64,000 nt of DNA from Flavisericum labens. GTDB lineage: Bacteria; Bacteroidota; Bacteroidia; Flavobacteriales; Flavobacteriaceae. The position numbers and the translations under genes were made by a program. Under the pieces are notes generated by a model that saw nothing but the letters and a program-made list of their open reading frames with translations, made no database searches and had not been told where the DNA came from. The first letter of the stretch is position 1; every line of letters starts with the position of its first letter. Below, in pieces: positions 63,301 to 64,000 of the stretch. The stretch covers positions 21,220-85,219 of the forward strand of contig NZ_JBJJBQ010000013.1 in assembly GCF_045446075.1 (NCBI RefSeq), read 5' to 3'.

Positions 63301-64000
63301 AGCTTGGAACTTTTCTATTATGATGACACGGCAAATGACGATGGTTCCAATTGGTGTGCAGCAACTTCACCCTATGGCTCAGGTGATTTGGGAACACCTG
63401 GTTCAGTAAATGATAGCTGCGAACCACCTTGTTCTATTTCTATCACTTCAACTAATGCAGTATGTTTGGGTGAAAATGTTGAGGTAATTGTTAATTTTAC
63501 ATCCACCAACGGCTCTGGTAATTATATTGTGACCGTTGAAGGATATGGAGATATAGGGACTGTGGCAGGTTCTGAAGAAGCATTATCCTTAAATGGACCT
63601 ACCACAGCAGCTAATTTAGAAATTAGCATAAGGGATGCTGACAATGAAACATGTCAAGCAACAAGTACCATAGATATCCCAACATGCCCTGATTGTGATG
63701 GAGATGGTATAACTGATAGTGAAGAACCAGATCTAGACGGTGATGGCATTCCAGACGATTGCGATGACTGCCCTAATGACCCAGAAAATGACGCCGACGA
63801 CGACGGCATATGTGACGACGTTGACAACTGTGTGGGTACAGCCAACACAGACCAGGCTGATGCAGATGGTGATGGTATTGGAGATGCCTGTGATACGTGT
63901 CCAAATGATGAAAATAACGATGCAGACGGTGATGGGGTTTGCGGAGACTTAGACAACTGTCCAGATAGTGCCAATGCAGACCAGGCCGATGCAGATGGTG
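60358..64000 (+). CDS. Giant surface protein: beta-helix, lamin-tail, thrombospondin type 3 repeats; 3' end missing
   Basis: ATG at 60358; open without a stop to the window end, 1,214 residues visible. Signal peptide (YKYFILFLSLLFSCNIYAQ). A CSLREA-like start (NTNDSGPGSLRQAILDAN) leads into many parallel beta-helix (PbH1) turns to about residue 720, with recurring GNYIGT, NNIIGG and NIISGN-GI motifs. A lamin-tail (LTD) domain follows near 860-1000 (IIITEIMNDPVAVDDTVGEWVELYN, DIEGWFI). From about 1110, calcium-binding thrombospondin type 3 repeats (DADGDGIGDACDTCP, DADGDGVCGDLDNCP) run to the window edge. Expected to be exported, probably by T9SS with a sorting domain beyond the window. Likely adhesion or surface matrix role. 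Confidence 0.85.
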   Translation, partial: MKYKYFILFLSLLFSCNIYAQATFTVTNTNDSGPGSLRQAILDANATAAKDVIEFNIPNGGPHTITLSTELSPIFFPVDINGNTQPGFSSGNPQVIIDGNEVNFGFAFITNSSGSSVIGLVMGNFALDAIDAESTDNHIIEDNFLGVNVDGQTPFPNGRGISLNNSNGSSVGYNLISGNTLIGLFIENGSQNTTVLANKIGTDYSGTIAVPNNDNVVISESPNNIIGGADLTERNIISGALDNNDQGEGILITGSGSTNNVIKYNYIGTDFTGNVGIQNAFAGILIRAGANANIIEGNLISGNYDSDFDLTRNGNGIQIDGVGSDNNIIQGNYIGTTADGLSPLPNRSGIDIQGGPNATQIGGSSLNNEGNVISGNNNSGIEIGNPPLINPNSSNNNVIQANYLGVGSDGITSLPNNRAINMVHSNSNQIGGSNLINNNIISGNDNYGIYMFNCSNNSIRGNYIGLDVNGNIQANGSRGIWIDGTGSSNNIIGDTNNLFRNWISGNTAYGIVLSDGANLNEIKGNYIGTNLDANSSIGNGTGIRIEDSPNNMIGGTDPGAENILSGNTNDGIVLTGASTSNNQIIGNFIGTNNGGTSAIANRFGVWLTTGANNNIIGSINGPNIISGNTDGIRIGNDADGNTVVANKIGLQHDGITSLPNTTNGILIYNGSDNNQIGGTGNEANFIGYNQRGLLIQLGPPNSTVPLNNSVLANSIFQNDDLGIDLDIPGVTPNDASDSDTGPNNIQNFPVLSSTTTDGTGLNIEYFVDSDPANATYPIRVEFFISDGSREGKTFLFADSFTEADYNAGIPKAISQAIPNGITVAVNDEIVSTSTDANGNTSEFGEDIIVEDPSASCPSIGSIIITEIMNDPVAVDDTVGEWVELYNTTESDIDIEGWFISNGSVSFVINTSLVVPAGDYVVLGINSDTSLNGGVDVDYDYPDVFLLGDDSGYLRVTCVSLDMDIVSYNDSNNFPNPTGASLSLELFYYDDTANDDGSNWCAATSPYGSGDLGTPGSVNDSCEPPCSISITSTNAVCLGENVEVIVNFTSTNGSGNYIVTVEGYGDIGTVAGSEEALSLNGPTTAANLEISIRDADNETCQATSTIDIPTCPDCDGDGITDSEEPDLDGDGIPDDCDDCPNDPENDADDDGICDDVDNCVGTANTDQADADGDGIGDACDTCPNDENNDADGDGVCGDLDNCPDSANADQADADG

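Noticed and set aside
1..64000. Prophage, integrase, tRNA-linked island or toxin-antitoxin system
   Set aside because: No integrase, phage structural genes, tRNA genes, attachment repeats or toxin-antitoxin pairs were recognised; most genes are core functions.

Overview
The window is a 64 kb piece of an AT-rich chromosome from a marine-type member of Bacteroidota, most likely family Flavobacteriaceae. The evidence is the presence of several proteins with type IX secretion (T9SS) C-terminal sorting domains, a TonB-dependent receptor with a CarboxypepD_reg-like N-terminus paired with a DUF4249 lipoprotein, Bacteroidota-style promoters (TAnnTTTG at -7), monomeric isocitrate dehydrogenase, ribosomal protein THX, and a trp operon in the order E-G-D-C-F-B-A. 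A 100-N assembly gap lies at 4367-4466.

Layout. 1-11.2 kb: three consecutive related secreted-protein genes (one cut by the window edge, one of about 2,390 residues broken by the gap, one short version holding only the shared C-terminal module). 11.2-14.5 kb (minus): hisS, a DUF6495-like gene and rplI-rpsR-rpsF. 14.7-20.7 kb: a LytTR response regulator, then priA, a YihY/BrkB membrane protein and nadC on the minus strand, and rlmH convergent with a short hibernation factor. 20.9-25.5 kb: rdgB, relA/spoT, a Fur-family regulator and purA on the plus strand. 25.6-26.8 kb: two thioredoxin-fold exported proteins. 26.9-34.7 kb: a MarR-like regulator, then a tryptophan operon that starts with a Trp-codon leader peptide and a terminator (attenuator), carries three copies of a 58-bp intergenic repeat, a 7-bp microsatellite, a repeat-like insertion inside trpF, and an in-frame trpF-trpB fusion. 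34.7-37.7 kb: small membrane proteins, a split DUF4331 pair and trmL. 37.7-39.6 kb: a secreted PL1 pectate lyase. 39.7-45 kb: VF530-type protein, RhlE-type helicase, a UDG-like protein, THX, a TPR protein and yaaA. 44.9-49.1 kb: trmD, rplS, an 870-bp non-coding interval that looks like a promoter-to-terminator structured RNA unit, and icd. 49.3-57.7 kb: TonB receptor/DUF4249 pair, a HlyD-permease-TolC export operon without an ATPase gene, murQ and a small membrane protein. 57.7-64 kb: a DinB-like protein, two exported proteins (one DUF4412-like), and the first 3.6 kb of a giant beta-helix/lamin-tail/thrombospondin-type-3 surface protein running off the end.

Functionally, most of the window is core housekeeping (translation, stringent response, replication restart, NAD and purine synthesis, Trp synthesis, TCA cycle), interrupted by surface and secreted proteins. 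The most unusual signals are repeat DNA acting inside and between trp genes (including probable insertion into coding sequence, also seen in the UDG-like gene), the trpF-trpB fusion, the trp attenuator, and the candidate structured RNA upstream of icd. Function names rest on motif recognition by eye; no database search was possible.
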